DNA from: an uncultured Azospirillum sp.
Lineage (GTDB): Bacteria > Pseudomonadota > Alphaproteobacteria > Azospirillales > Azospirillaceae
Direction: 5' to 3'
NCBI RefSeq assembly: GCF_946480385.1
Contig: NZ_CAMLJP010000044.1
Location: 1-43,836, forward strand
Length of the DNA: 43,836 nt
Part shown: positions 1-7,433 of the stretch, one piece after another
Position numbering within the stretch: position 1 is the stretch's first letter
How the letters are laid out: every line of letters begins with the position of its first letter
Position numbers and translations under genes: made by a program
The notes under the pieces: model-generated
What the model saw: the letters and a program-made list of their open reading frames with translations, nothing else
What the model was told of the DNA's origin: nothing
Databases searched by the model: none

Positions 1-909
1 ACCCTGCCCTTCGGTCGGAGCGCCGTCGACCAGAATGCGGTTGGCCTGCAGGCGCTTCAGGTCCTGGTTGTGGCCGGGCACGCGGCTGTCGATACGCTCG
101 TAATAGGTGTCGGGCGTGTCCTGGAACGGGGTGCCCATGCCGCGCATCGTCTCCACCGTGCGGACGATGTCGTTGGTGCCCAGCGCGACGTGCTGGATGC
201 CCTCGCCCTTGTAGTCGCGCAGATACTCGACGATCTGCGACTTGTTGTCGGCGGATTCGTTGATCGGGATGCGGATCTTGCCGCAGGGGCTGGTCATCGC
301 CTTCGAGCGCAGGCCGGTCAGTTTGCCCTCGATGTCGAAATAGCGGATTTCGCGGAAACCGAACAGGCGGGTGTAGAAGCCGGCCCACTCCTCCATCCGC
401 CCGGTGTGGACGTTGTGGGTCAGGTGGTCGATGTAGGTCAGGCCGGCGCCCTGCGGATGCTGGTCCACGCCCGGCAGCGGCACGAAATCGACCTCATAGA
501 TGCTGCCGCGCTCGCCATAGCGGTCGACGAGGTAGATCAGCGAATCGCCGATGCCCTTGATGGCGGGGATGTTCAACTCCATGGCGCCGACACGGTTCTC
601 GACACCCCAGGCGCCGAGATCAACGGCCCGGCGATAGGCGAAGGCGGCGTCGGCGACGCGGAAGGCGATGGCGCAGATCGACGGGCCATGCTGGGCGGCG
701 AAGTTGCGCGGGAAGCCCGACGGCTCGGCATTGACGATGAAGTTCACGTCGCCCTGGCGGTAGAGCGTGACGTCCTTCGACCGGTGGCGGGCGATGGCGG
801 TGAAGCCCAGCTGCTCGAACAGGCGGCCCAGCGCCACTGTGTCCGGCGCGGTGAATTCGATGAACTCGAATCCATCGGTCTTCATCGGGTTTTCCCACAT
901 GTCGGCCAT
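1..909 (-). CDS. hpd: 4-hydroxyphenylpyruvate dioxygenase, C-terminus cut off by the window edge
   Basis: Fe(II) enzyme that converts 4-hydroxyphenylpyruvate to homogentisate in tyrosine breakdown; cytoplasmic. The frame is open from an ATG at 909 to base 1, giving 303 residues of a family usually about 360 long. The two vicinal-oxygen-chelate halves are recognisable. Two metal ligands are visible at the expected places: His162 in the IDHLTHNV segment and His240 in GIQHVALGT. The third ligand, a Glu near residue 320, lies outside the window. A GGGAGAGG ribosome site precedes the ATG. It diverges from an Lrp/AsnC gene, which is its likely regulator (inference). The absence of a stop is only the window edge. 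Confidence 0.95.
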   Translation of the reverse strand, partial: MADMWENPMKTDGFEFIEFTAPDTVALGRLFEQLGFTAIARHRSKDVTLYRQGDVNFIVNAEPSGFPRNFAAQHGPSICAIAFRVADAAFAYRRAVDLGAWGVENRVGAMELNIPAIKGIGDSLIYLVDRYGERGSIYEVDFVPLPGVDQHPQGAGLTYIDHLTHNVHTGRMEEWAGFYTRLFGFREIRYFDIEGKLTGLRSKAMTSPCGKIRIPINESADNKSQIVEYLRDYKGEGIQHVALGTNDIVRTVETMRGMGTPFQDTPDTYYERIDSRVPGHNQDLKRLQANRILVDGAPTEGQG

Positions 910-1000
910 GATCGCCTCTCCCTTGGTTTGTTCTGCGATCAGTATGCCGGACTATCGGTGGAAATAGCTTTCAAAGTAGGGCAGGCACACCTATGATTTT

Positions 1001-1044
1001 GGCAAAATTTCCCGCCTTGATCTGCCACTCCGGAGAAATTTACC
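1001..1044. promoter_or_regulatory. pair of AAATTT-centred boxes between hpd and the Lrp gene
   Basis: Two related 13-mers lie at 1001-1013 (GGCAAAATTTCCC) and 1032-1044 (GGAGAAATTTACC). They share GGNNAAATTTNCC and are offset by 31 bp, about three helical turns. This suits a dimeric or octameric Lrp-type protein binding one DNA face. The second box covers the ribosome site just before the TTG start of the regulator, which suggests autorepression. Seen directly: the sequences and spacing. Inferred: that they are operators. Confidence 0.45.
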
Positions 1045-1045
1045 G

Positions 1046-1522
1046 TTGTCCGCCGCTCTATCGGAAACCGACATCAAAATCCTGATCGCCCTGCAGGAGG
1101 ATTCCCGCCTGACCGTGCAGGAGCTGGCCGACCGTGTCGGTACCTCGCCATCCTCCTGCTGGCGTCGTCTGAAATCGCTGGAGGAGACCGGGGTGATCCG
1201 CCGCTACACCGCGCTGGTCGATCCGAAGGCGGCGTCGGTCGGCGAGTGCGTTTTCGCGCATGTGACGCTGGACCACCATTCGGCCGAGACCGCCGCCGTT
1301 TTCATCGACGCGGTGCGCAAGCGGCCGGAAGTGCTTGAATGCTATGCGGTGTCGGGGGATGCGGACTATCTGCTGCGGGTCGCGGTGCGGGCCATCGCCG
1401 ACTACAACCGCTTCCTGGAGGAGTTCGTCTTCCAGCTGCCCTTCCAGGTCCGCATCCGCTCCAACTTCGCCCTGAAGGAAATCAAGTTCGAGACGGCTCT
1501 GCCGCTGGGGGGTGGGGCGTAG
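1046..1522 (+). CDS. Lrp/AsnC family transcriptional regulator
   Basis: A 158-residue protein of normal family length. Residues 5-55 form the AsnC-type winged helix (TDIKILIALQEDSRLTVQEL, then a recognition helix in SPSSCWRRLKSLEE). Residues 65-150 form the RAM ligand-binding and oligomerisation domain, including VLECYAVSGDADYLL. The start is the TTG at 1046, preceded by CGGAGAAA at a normal distance; no in-frame ATG fits better. It diverges from hpd, so a role sensing an aromatic amino acid or a breakdown product and controlling hpd is likely, but the ligand cannot be read from sequence. The gene ends 20 bp from the convergent glycosyltransferase gene. A G6/C6 complementarity (1507-1512 with 1525-1530) there may help end transcription. 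Confidence 0.9.
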   Translation: MSAALSETDIKILIALQEDSRLTVQELADRVGTSPSSCWRRLKSLEETGVIRRYTALVDPKAASVGECVFAHVTLDHHSAETAAVFIDAVRKRPEVLECYAVSGDADYLLRVAVRAIADYNRFLEEFVFQLPFQVRIRSNFALKEIKFETALPLGGGA

Positions 1523-1542
1523 CTCCCCCCTGCTTCCCTCCC

Positions 1543-2691
1543 CTACCCCGCCACGCGGCGCTTGGCCTGCACGGCCGCGGCGGCGGCTGCCGGATGCGGA
1601 CCGGCGATACGGTCGAGCAGCAAATCCAGGCCGGTGCGGCTGGTCTCATAGGCCACCCGCGCACGGGTCAGCGTCTGCGCCGAGGCGGCGGCGAGCGCCT
1701 CGCGGTCGTCGGCCCAGGCCGCCAGGATCGGCAGCGCCGCCTTGACGAAGTTGGCGTCCCGCGGCACCAGCCCGTCGGCCGGAATGTCGGAGCCGATGCA
1801 GCCGCGCTCATAGGCCAGCACCGGCACGCCGGCGGCCATCGCCTCGAACAGCACCAGCGGCTGCGCCTCGTTGCGGTACTGGGTGGGGAAGACGAAGACG
1901 TCGATGTCGCGATAGAAGGCCTCCTTGGCCTCGCCATGGACCGGGCCGTGATACTCCACCGCCCCGTCGAAGGCCATCAGCCCGGCGGCAACCATCGCAT
2001 TGTCCCTCGGCTTCAGCCCCGGCCCGGCCAGCACCAGCTTGGCATCCACCCCCTCCAGCTGCAGGGCGCGCAGCAGGGCGAACAGCGTGTCCAGCCCCTT
2101 CTCGCCGCACAGGTTCGACAGGTGGCCGATGCGCAGGGGGCCGTCGCGCCGCGGACGCGGGGCCGCGTCGGGCGTGGAGAAGATGGCGTTCGACATCGTC
2201 ATGCAGGTGCGCGCCGCCGGATAAACCGACTGGAAGCGCAACTGCATCGCCGGGCACAGCAGCACATGGGTGCAGCCGGCGCCGGCCACCCGGGTCAGCA
2301 GCCGCATCCGCCAAGTCGGTTTGCTGATGATGGCGAAGGAGTGATGGTGCAGCACCTGCTCGTAGCCGAACAACCGCGCGGTCCCGGCAAGCGCCGCGGT
2401 GTAGAGCGTGCCCCAGCCGGAATCGACAGGCATGTAGAAGCGGCGGTCCGGCTTGCGCAGCCCGGCGGCGAGCCGGCCCATGGTGCCGAAAACCCGCGTC
2501 ATCTTGCGCAGATGGTAGGCGACACCGCCGCCGTTCCAGCCGGGCGACAGGTCGGCGACCTCCACGCGGCCGCGCCCCCGCATGCGGTCCTGCAGACGCT
2601 CCAGCACCAGGGCCGTCACCCGGCTCATCCCGTCCACTGGCGGCGGCAGGCGCCCGGAGACGACCACATGGGTGCGCGCGTTCCGTTCCAT
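1543..2691 (-). CDS. GT4-type glycosyltransferase
   Basis: A 382-residue GT-B fold glycosyltransferase, probably adding a sugar to a lipid-linked exopolysaccharide repeat on the cytoplasmic membrane face. The N-terminal domain begins HVVVSGRLPPPVDGMSR, a glycine/proline loop typical of family 4. The C-terminal nucleotide-sugar domain includes GPLRIGHLSNLCGEKGLD and the donor-site run FPTQYRNEAQPLVLFEAMAAG, whose Glu residues match the family EX7E motif. The ATG at 2691 lies 2 bp after the stop of the upstream gene, so the two are probably translated together. It is the last gene of the polysaccharide block. Donor and acceptor are unknown. The C-terminus is alanine-rich (AAAAAAV). Confidence 0.85.
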   Translation of the reverse strand: MERNARTHVVVSGRLPPPVDGMSRVTALVLERLQDRMRGRGRVEVADLSPGWNGGGVAYHLRKMTRVFGTMGRLAAGLRKPDRRFYMPVDSGWGTLYTAALAGTARLFGYEQVLHHHSFAIISKPTWRMRLLTRVAGAGCTHVLLCPAMQLRFQSVYPAARTCMTMSNAIFSTPDAAPRPRRDGPLRIGHLSNLCGEKGLDTLFALLRALQLEGVDAKLVLAGPGLKPRDNAMVAAGLMAFDGAVEYHGPVHGEAKEAFYRDIDVFVFPTQYRNEAQPLVLFEAMAAGVPVLAYERGCIGSDIPADGLVPRDANFVKAALPILAAWADDREALAAASAQTLTRARVAYETSRTGLDLLLDRIAGPHPAAAAAAVQAKRRVAG

Positions 2692-2693
2692 CG

Positions 2694-3935
2694 TCAACTC
2701 CCGGTCAATGCCGCTCCGGTCGACCGGCCATGCTGGCCATCCTCCGGATCGGCGGAATAGTCGGACACATAGTCCGTGTCCGCGCTGCGCTCCGCCCTGG
2801 GGCCGCCCAGCGCCACCACGGCCTTCTCCACCGACTGGGCGAAGAAGCTGGCGTCGGCCAACGCCTGGAAGGGCCGGCCGTTCAGGCTCAGACGGCGCCA
2901 CTCGTCCTCGTCTCCCGCGACCGACAGCATGTAGCGCGCCAGCCCTTCCGGGTTGTCCGGCTCCACGATGTGGCCGTTCAGCCCGCTGCGGATCAGCACG
3001 TCGCGCGCGCCGCACTGGTCGGACAGGATGGTCGGCACACCCATGGCCAAAGCCTCGTTCACCACCAGACCGAACTGCTCCTCCAGCGACGGCAGAAGCA
3101 GGCAGAGTGTCGATCCCAGCGTCTCGGCGATCCCCTTCTCCTGCAGGAAGCCGCGGAAGACGATCGACCCGTCCAGCCCGCGCCGCGTCACCTCGGCCCG
3201 CAAGTCCGCCTCCAGCGGACCGGATCCGCAGAGGTGGAGCGGACGGGCGGCCGGACCGGCCAACTGCCGGTAAATGTCGTAGGCTTCGACCGCCCGGAAC
3301 AAGTTCTTCTTCGGGACGAAGCGCGCGATGATGGTGAAGTGGCGGTCGGCGAAGGGTACTCCCCCAGGGGCCGGCTCCATCCCGGACAGTCGGCGGATGC
3401 GGTCCAACGATAGCGTGTCGTACCCGATATAGAGCCGATCCTTCGGGAGTCCCAACAGACGGAAGTAATCCACTGTGCGGTGACTTCCGCCGATCCCCGC
3501 CTGATAGGGCGAATAGAAGACGCTCTTGACCATCTCCCGCCACAGGATGCGCGGCTTGTCGTCGTATTTGGAGGCGTTCATGTTGATGACCTTGCGCCCC
3601 ATCAGCCGCATGGTCAGGGCGAGCGCGAAGACGTCCGGATCCTCGTAATGGCACAGGAAGACAAAGCGGGCGTCGACGCGCCGGCATTCGCGCAGCAGGG
3701 CACGGTACACGGTGGCCCTGGACAGGTCGGCCTTCGACTGGCCGGGGAACAGGGTGATCTTGCGGAAATTCTGCCCCGACCCGGTCGAATCCCAGGCATA
3801 GGTGTGCGATTTCGACCCGACCTCCAGCCCGATCACGTCATAGACGTGGCCCAGCCGGCGGCCGACCGCTTCCAGCCGGTCCATGTGGTAGGGGCCGAAC
3901 ATCTCCCAACTGAAGACCAGCGCGGGCTTCTTCAT
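2694..3935 (-). CDS. GT4-type glycosyltransferase
   Basis: A 413-residue family 4 glycosyltransferase. The C-terminal domain is clear: FTIIARFVPKKNLFRAVEAY begins the donor domain, LHLCGSGPLEADL follows, and LPSLEEQFGLVVNEALAMGV carries the EX7E donor motif (Glu in EQFG and in NEAL). The N-terminal acceptor domain (MKKPALVFSWEMFGPYHMDR) is less typical. The ATG at 3935 overlaps the stop of the WcaI-like gene in an ATGA junction, which indicates coupled translation. A longer frame upstream exists but only covers the end of that gene. It probably acts on the same exopolysaccharide as its neighbours; the sugar is unknown. Confidence 0.85.
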   Translation of the reverse strand: MKKPALVFSWEMFGPYHMDRLEAVGRRLGHVYDVIGLEVGSKSHTYAWDSTGSGQNFRKITLFPGQSKADLSRATVYRALLRECRRVDARFVFLCHYEDPDVFALALTMRLMGRKVINMNASKYDDKPRILWREMVKSVFYSPYQAGIGGSHRTVDYFRLLGLPKDRLYIGYDTLSLDRIRRLSGMEPAPGGVPFADRHFTIIARFVPKKNLFRAVEAYDIYRQLAGPAARPLHLCGSGPLEADLRAEVTRRGLDGSIVFRGFLQEKGIAETLGSTLCLLLPSLEEQFGLVVNEALAMGVPTILSDQCGARDVLIRSGLNGHIVEPDNPEGLARYMLSVAGDEDEWRRLSLNGRPFQALADASFFAQSVEKAVVALGGPRAERSADTDYVSDYSADPEDGQHGRSTGAALTGS

Positions 3936-5227
3936 GCTGCCTCTCCCAACAGAAGGCGGGCGTAGCGGTCGAGCGCCACGGCGCGGGTGGCGTTCGCCTC
4001 CACCCAGGCACGGCCGCGCCGGCCCATGGCGGTGGCGCGGGCGGGGTCCGACAGCAGGGCCGCCACCGCCTCGGCCATGGCGCGCGGTTCTTCCGGCGGG
4101 GTGCACAGGAAGGCGCCGACCTGTGCCTCCAGCGTGGCGAGAGCCGATCCCGGCAGGCAGGTGCTGACGAAAGGCCGGCCGGCGGCGAGGATGGTCACCG
4201 CCTTGCCGGGCATGGCGAAGGCCGCCCCTTCGGGCCGTTGCGGCACGAGGTGGACGTCGCCCTCCGCCATCGCTTCGTTCAGCTGGTCCTTGGGCGCCAG
4301 CGGCTGGAAGATCACGTTGCCCAGCCCCATGGCGCGGGCGCGCGACTTCAGCTCCTCCTCCAGGCCGCCCTGCCCGCGCAGCTTGATCCGCGCCCGCGGC
4401 ATCAGCTCCGCCAGATGGCCGGCCATGTCCAGCACCTGCTCCAGCCCCTGCTTGCGGGCGAAGGCACCGCTGTAGAGAGCCGTCGGCGGCTGGTCGGGGC
4501 GCGGAAGCGGATAGACCGCGTCGGCATCGACATGGGGCGGGATCACATGGATCGGCCGGGTGACGCCCAGCTCCTCCAGCACGCCGCGCATCGGCTCCGA
4601 CAGGACGACGATGGCGTCGGCGCGGTTCAGCGCCCGGCGCTCCATGGCGCGGATCGCCTTGACCGCCGCCTTGCCGCCCATGCCCAGCGCGCCGGCAAGG
4701 CCGGACTGGATGTCGTGGACGATGGCGACGTGGCGCCCGCCCGGTGCCTTGAAGCGGTCGGCGATGCCCACCGACAGGATCGACGGGCAGAGCGACAGCA
4801 CGGCGGCGTGCCGCCCGACCCGGCCGCGGATGCGGGCGGCGGCGAAGCCGGCATGCAGCACGCCCTCGTGGATCAGCCGGGCCTTCATGCCGCCGCCGGC
4901 CGGCGGGATGGTGTGCAGCCGCTCGACCAACACCCCGTCCACCGTCTTGCTGTCCTGCGACCCGTCGGAGTAGCCGTCATAGACCGTGTTGCCGGGATAG
5001 TTGGGACGCGCGGTCAGCACCGTGGTCTCGGCCCCGGCCGCCGCGAAGGCGGTGGCGAGGTCGGTCATCATCGGCGCACTGCCGGCCGGTTCCGGCCAAT
5101 AGCTCTGCGCCACGAGCAGCAGCTCCTCCGGCACCGGCACGTCCGCAAGGGAGAGCGAGCCCGCTGAAGCCCTGGAAGCCGGCCGGTCGGTGACCGGCTC
5201 CCGCAGATGGATGGAATCGTCCGGCAT
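3932..5227 (-). CDS. WcaI-like glycosyltransferase
   Basis: A 431-residue GT4 protein similar to the WcaI type of colanic-acid-like clusters. Supporting features are ELLLVAQSYWPEPAGSAPMM near the N-terminus, VAIVHDIQSGLAGALGM in the middle, TALYSGAFARKQGLEQVLD at the start of the donor domain, and the late run HLVPQRPEGAAFAMPGKAVT followed by ILAAGRPFVS. WcaI proteins are usually assigned as fucosyltransferases. The adjacent GDP-fucose synthase gene 6 bp upstream fits a fucosyl donor, but that remains inference. It has about 35 extra residues at the N-terminus before the fold begins, so the true start could be internal. Confidence 0.82.
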   Translation of the reverse strand: MPDDSIHLREPVTDRPASRASAGSLSLADVPVPEELLLVAQSYWPEPAGSAPMMTDLATAFAAAGAETTVLTARPNYPGNTVYDGYSDGSQDSKTVDGVLVERLHTIPPAGGGMKARLIHEGVLHAGFAAARIRGRVGRHAAVLSLCPSILSVGIADRFKAPGGRHVAIVHDIQSGLAGALGMGGKAAVKAIRAMERRALNRADAIVVLSEPMRGVLEELGVTRPIHVIPPHVDADAVYPLPRPDQPPTALYSGAFARKQGLEQVLDMAGHLAELMPRARIKLRGQGGLEEELKSRARAMGLGNVIFQPLAPKDQLNEAMAEGDVHLVPQRPEGAAFAMPGKAVTILAAGRPFVSTCLPGSALATLEAQVGAFLCTPPEEPRAMAEAVAALLSDPARATAMGRRGRAWVEANATRAVALDRYARLLLGEAA

Positions 5228-5233
5228 CGGCCT

Positions 5234-6199
5234 TTACTCCGCAGCCTGCTTCGGGGCCTGCTGGCGTTCCGGAGTGGCGTTCTCCAGGAACCAGGCGTAG
5301 GTGCGGCGCAGCCCCTCCTCCAGCGACACCTTCGGGCGCCAGCCGGTGGCGAACAGGCGCGACACGTCCATCAGCTTGCGCGGGTGGCCGTCGGGCTTGC
5401 TCAGATCATGGGTCAGGGTGCCGGTGTAGCCGACGGTGTCGCGGATCAGGGCGGCGAGGTCGGCGATGGCGATGTCGTCGCCGGGGCCGACATTGATGAT
5501 CTCCTCGCTGTCGTAATGATCCATCAGATGCAGGCAGGCGTCCGCCATGTCGTCGACATAGAGGAACTCGCGCCGCGGCTTGCCGGTGCCCCACAGGGTG
5601 ACGGTCGGGTCGCCCGCCAGCTTGGCGTCGTGGAAGCGGCGGATCATGCCCGGCAGCGCGTGCGAGGTCTCCGGATCGAAATGGTCGCCGGGGCCGTACA
5701 GGTTGGACGGCATGGCGCAGATGGCGTTGAAGCCGTACTGGCGCCGGTAGGCCTGGCACATGGTGATGCCGGCGATCTTGGCGACGGCGTAGGGCTTGTT
5801 GCTCGGCTCCATCGGGCCGGACAGCAGCGCCTCCTCCTTGATCGGCTGTTCGGCATGCTTCGGGTAGAGGCAGGAGGAGCCGAGGAACAGCAGCTTTTTC
5901 ACGCCGGCGCGCCAGGCGGCGTCGATGACGTTGTTCTGGATCAGCAGATTGTCGCGGATGAAGTCGCCGCCGAAGCGGTCGTTGGCGAGGATGCCGCCCA
6001 CCTTCGCCGCAGCCAGGATCACATGCTCGATCCCCTCGCGGTCGAAGAAGGCGCGCACCGCCGCCTGATCGGTCAGGTCGAGCTGCGACCGGTCGCGGAT
6101 CACGAGGTCGGTGTGCCCGGCCTCGGTCAGCCGCCGCAGAATGGCGGACCCGACGAGTCCCCGGTGGCCGGCGACGAAGATACGGCTGTTGCGGTCCAT
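5234..6199 (-). CDS. fcl: GDP-L-fucose synthase
   Basis: A 321-residue extended short-chain dehydrogenase that makes GDP-L-fucose from GDP-4-keto-6-deoxymannose with NADPH, by epimerisation and reduction. Residues match the E. coli enzyme with an offset of one: the cofactor loop GHRGLVGSA at 11-19, Ser108 and Cys110 in LGSSCLYPK, and Tyr137/Lys141 in PYAVAKIAGI. The ATG at 6199 is chosen because AGGAGA lies about 8 bp before it; the upstream extension is only intergenic repeat sequence. The partner GDP-mannose dehydratase gene (gmd) is not in the window, so it must be elsewhere. The product presumably feeds the neighbouring WcaI-like enzyme. Confidence 0.93.
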   Translation of the reverse strand: MDRNSRIFVAGHRGLVGSAILRRLTEAGHTDLVIRDRSQLDLTDQAAVRAFFDREGIEHVILAAAKVGGILANDRFGGDFIRDNLLIQNNVIDAAWRAGVKKLLFLGSSCLYPKHAEQPIKEEALLSGPMEPSNKPYAVAKIAGITMCQAYRRQYGFNAICAMPSNLYGPGDHFDPETSHALPGMIRRFHDAKLAGDPTVTLWGTGKPRREFLYVDDMADACLHLMDHYDSEEIINVGPGDDIAIADLAALIRDTVGYTGTLTHDLSKPDGHPRKLMDVSRLFATGWRPKVSLEEGLRRTYAWFLENATPERQQAPKQAAE

Positions 6200-6229
6200 G
6201 CGGGCCGTCTCCTGATGAAGAGGTGTCTT

Positions 6230-6395
6230 GGGGGTGGAAGGCTTTTGCCCCCTCCCCATCCCTCTCCCGCCCTCGGCCGGCCAAAGGCCGGTCCGATCGC
6301 GGGAGAGGGGGTAGAACGCTTGCTGCAGTCCTTTCAAAGGGCAGCGGCAGTCCCCTCTCCCTCGAAGAGGGGGAGGGTTAGGGAGGGGGCAATTC
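6230..6395. repeat. intergenic palindromic repeat cluster
   Basis: This 200 bp gap in the polysaccharide block holds two strong inverted repeats. The first pairs CCTCTCCC (6261-6268) with GGGAGAGG (6301-6308) and contains an inner stem CCGGCC/GGCCGG (6277-6282 with 6286-6291, loop AAA). The second pairs 6353-6363 with 6367-6377, 11 pairs with one G-T and a GAA loop. The left edge carries GGGGGTGGAAGGC followed by TGCCCCC, which recurs inverted at about 29793-29823. The pattern resembles the short palindromic intergenic repeats common in such genomes. On RNA it could stabilise or attenuate the transcript between the epimerase and fcl. Confidence 0.6.
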
Positions 6396-6404
6396 AGCGA
6401 CGCC

Positions 6405-7400
6405 CTACTCCGCCGCCTGCCCCATGCGCCCCAGGTCCGCCCGCGCGCGCTCGGCGTACCACTCGACCACGCCGGGCAGACCGGCGGAGAGCGGGATGCG
6501 CGGGGTGAAGCCCAGCGCGGTCAGCTTGGCGATGTCGGGGCTGCGGCGGTCGGTGCCGCCGGGAGCGGCGGGACCCGGCATCACCTGGGCCTCGCGGCCG
6601 AGGCAGGCCACCGTCTGCCGGGCGAGGTCGGCGATGGTGACCTCCTCCGGGTTGCCGATGTGGTAGATGCCGAGATGCTCGCCCTTGTCGACCACCGTCA
6701 CGATGCCGTCGATGGCATCGTCGATATGGACGAAGGCGCGGGTCTGGCGGCCGTCACCCTGGATCTTGAAGGGCACCGCCCCGCTCGGGTGGCTGGCGAT
6801 GGCCTCCACCGCGCGGCGGGAGAATTCCGGCACCACATGCTCCCAGCCCATGTCGGGGCCGTAGACGTTGTGCGGGCGGAAGATCGCCACGCGGTCGAAG
6901 CCGCTGCGGCCCCAGTTGATCGCCAGCAGCTCCGAGATCAGCTTGGAGCCGCCATAGCTGTAGCGGGCGTTCAGCACGTCCGGCACCACCAGCGGCACGT
7001 CCTCCGGCGTCGGCACCATCGGCGGGGTCTGGTAGGCCTCGGAGGAGGACGCGACGACGAGGTCGCCCACGCCGTCGGCGCGGCAGGCGTCCAGCACGTT
7101 CAGCATGCCGCGCACGCCGACGTCCAGAACCACCTCCGGCTTCTCGTAGAAATGCTTGGTGCCGTTGACGGCGGCCAGATGCAGCACGCCGTCGACGCCG
7201 CGCACCGCCTCGCGCACGGCAGCCCCGTCGCGGATATCGCCCTGGACGAATTCGACATCGTCCAGCACGCCGGCCAGCCGCCCGGTGTGCCCGCGCGAGT
7301 TGTCGTCCAGAACGCGGACGCGGTGGCCGTCACGGACCAGCCGGTGGACCAGGGCGGCGCCGATGAAGCCGCTGCCGCCGGTGACGAGATAGTGTTTCAT
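6405..7400 (-). CDS. NAD-dependent nucleotide-sugar epimerase/dehydratase
   Basis: A 331-residue extended SDR protein of the UDP-glucose 4-epimerase type. The cofactor site GGSGFIG is at residues 8-14, an acidic residue follows the second strand (VLDDNSRG), the serine region is SSSEAYQTPP (118-127) and the catalytic pair is Tyr149/Lys153 in YSYGGSK. FRPHNVYGPDMGWEHVVPEF marks the substrate-binding part. The ATG at 7400 is preferred, with GAGGA 11 bp upstream; a TTG at 7409 sits too close to that site. The gene starts 33 bp after the sugar dehydrogenase gene, so the two are probably one operon. The exact sugar cannot be called. Confidence 0.85.
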   Translation of the reverse strand: MKHYLVTGGSGFIGAALVHRLVRDGHRVRVLDDNSRGHTGRLAGVLDDVEFVQGDIRDGAAVREAVRGVDGVLHLAAVNGTKHFYEKPEVVLDVGVRGMLNVLDACRADGVGDLVVASSSEAYQTPPMVPTPEDVPLVVPDVLNARYSYGGSKLISELLAINWGRSGFDRVAIFRPHNVYGPDMGWEHVVPEFSRRAVEAIASHPSGAVPFKIQGDGRQTRAFVHIDDAIDGIVTVVDKGEHLGIYHIGNPEEVTIADLARQTVACLGREAQVMPGPAAPGGTDRRSPDIAKLTALGFTPRIPLSAGLPGVVEWYAERARADLGRMGQAAE

Positions 7401-7433
7401 GTCGGTCAAATTCCTCTTCGAGGCCCGAAGCCG

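Noticed and set aside
70..996. Long plus-strand frame of 308 codons over hpd
   Set aside because: It is the antisense shadow of hpd. The product is low-complexity (Ala, Asp, His, Gly rich) with no family pattern, while the minus strand reads as a clear dioxygenase.
1507..1530. Bidirectional terminator between the Lrp gene and the glycosyltransferase
   Set aside because: Only a G6/C6 complementarity within coding ends, without a T run; not strong enough for a separate call.
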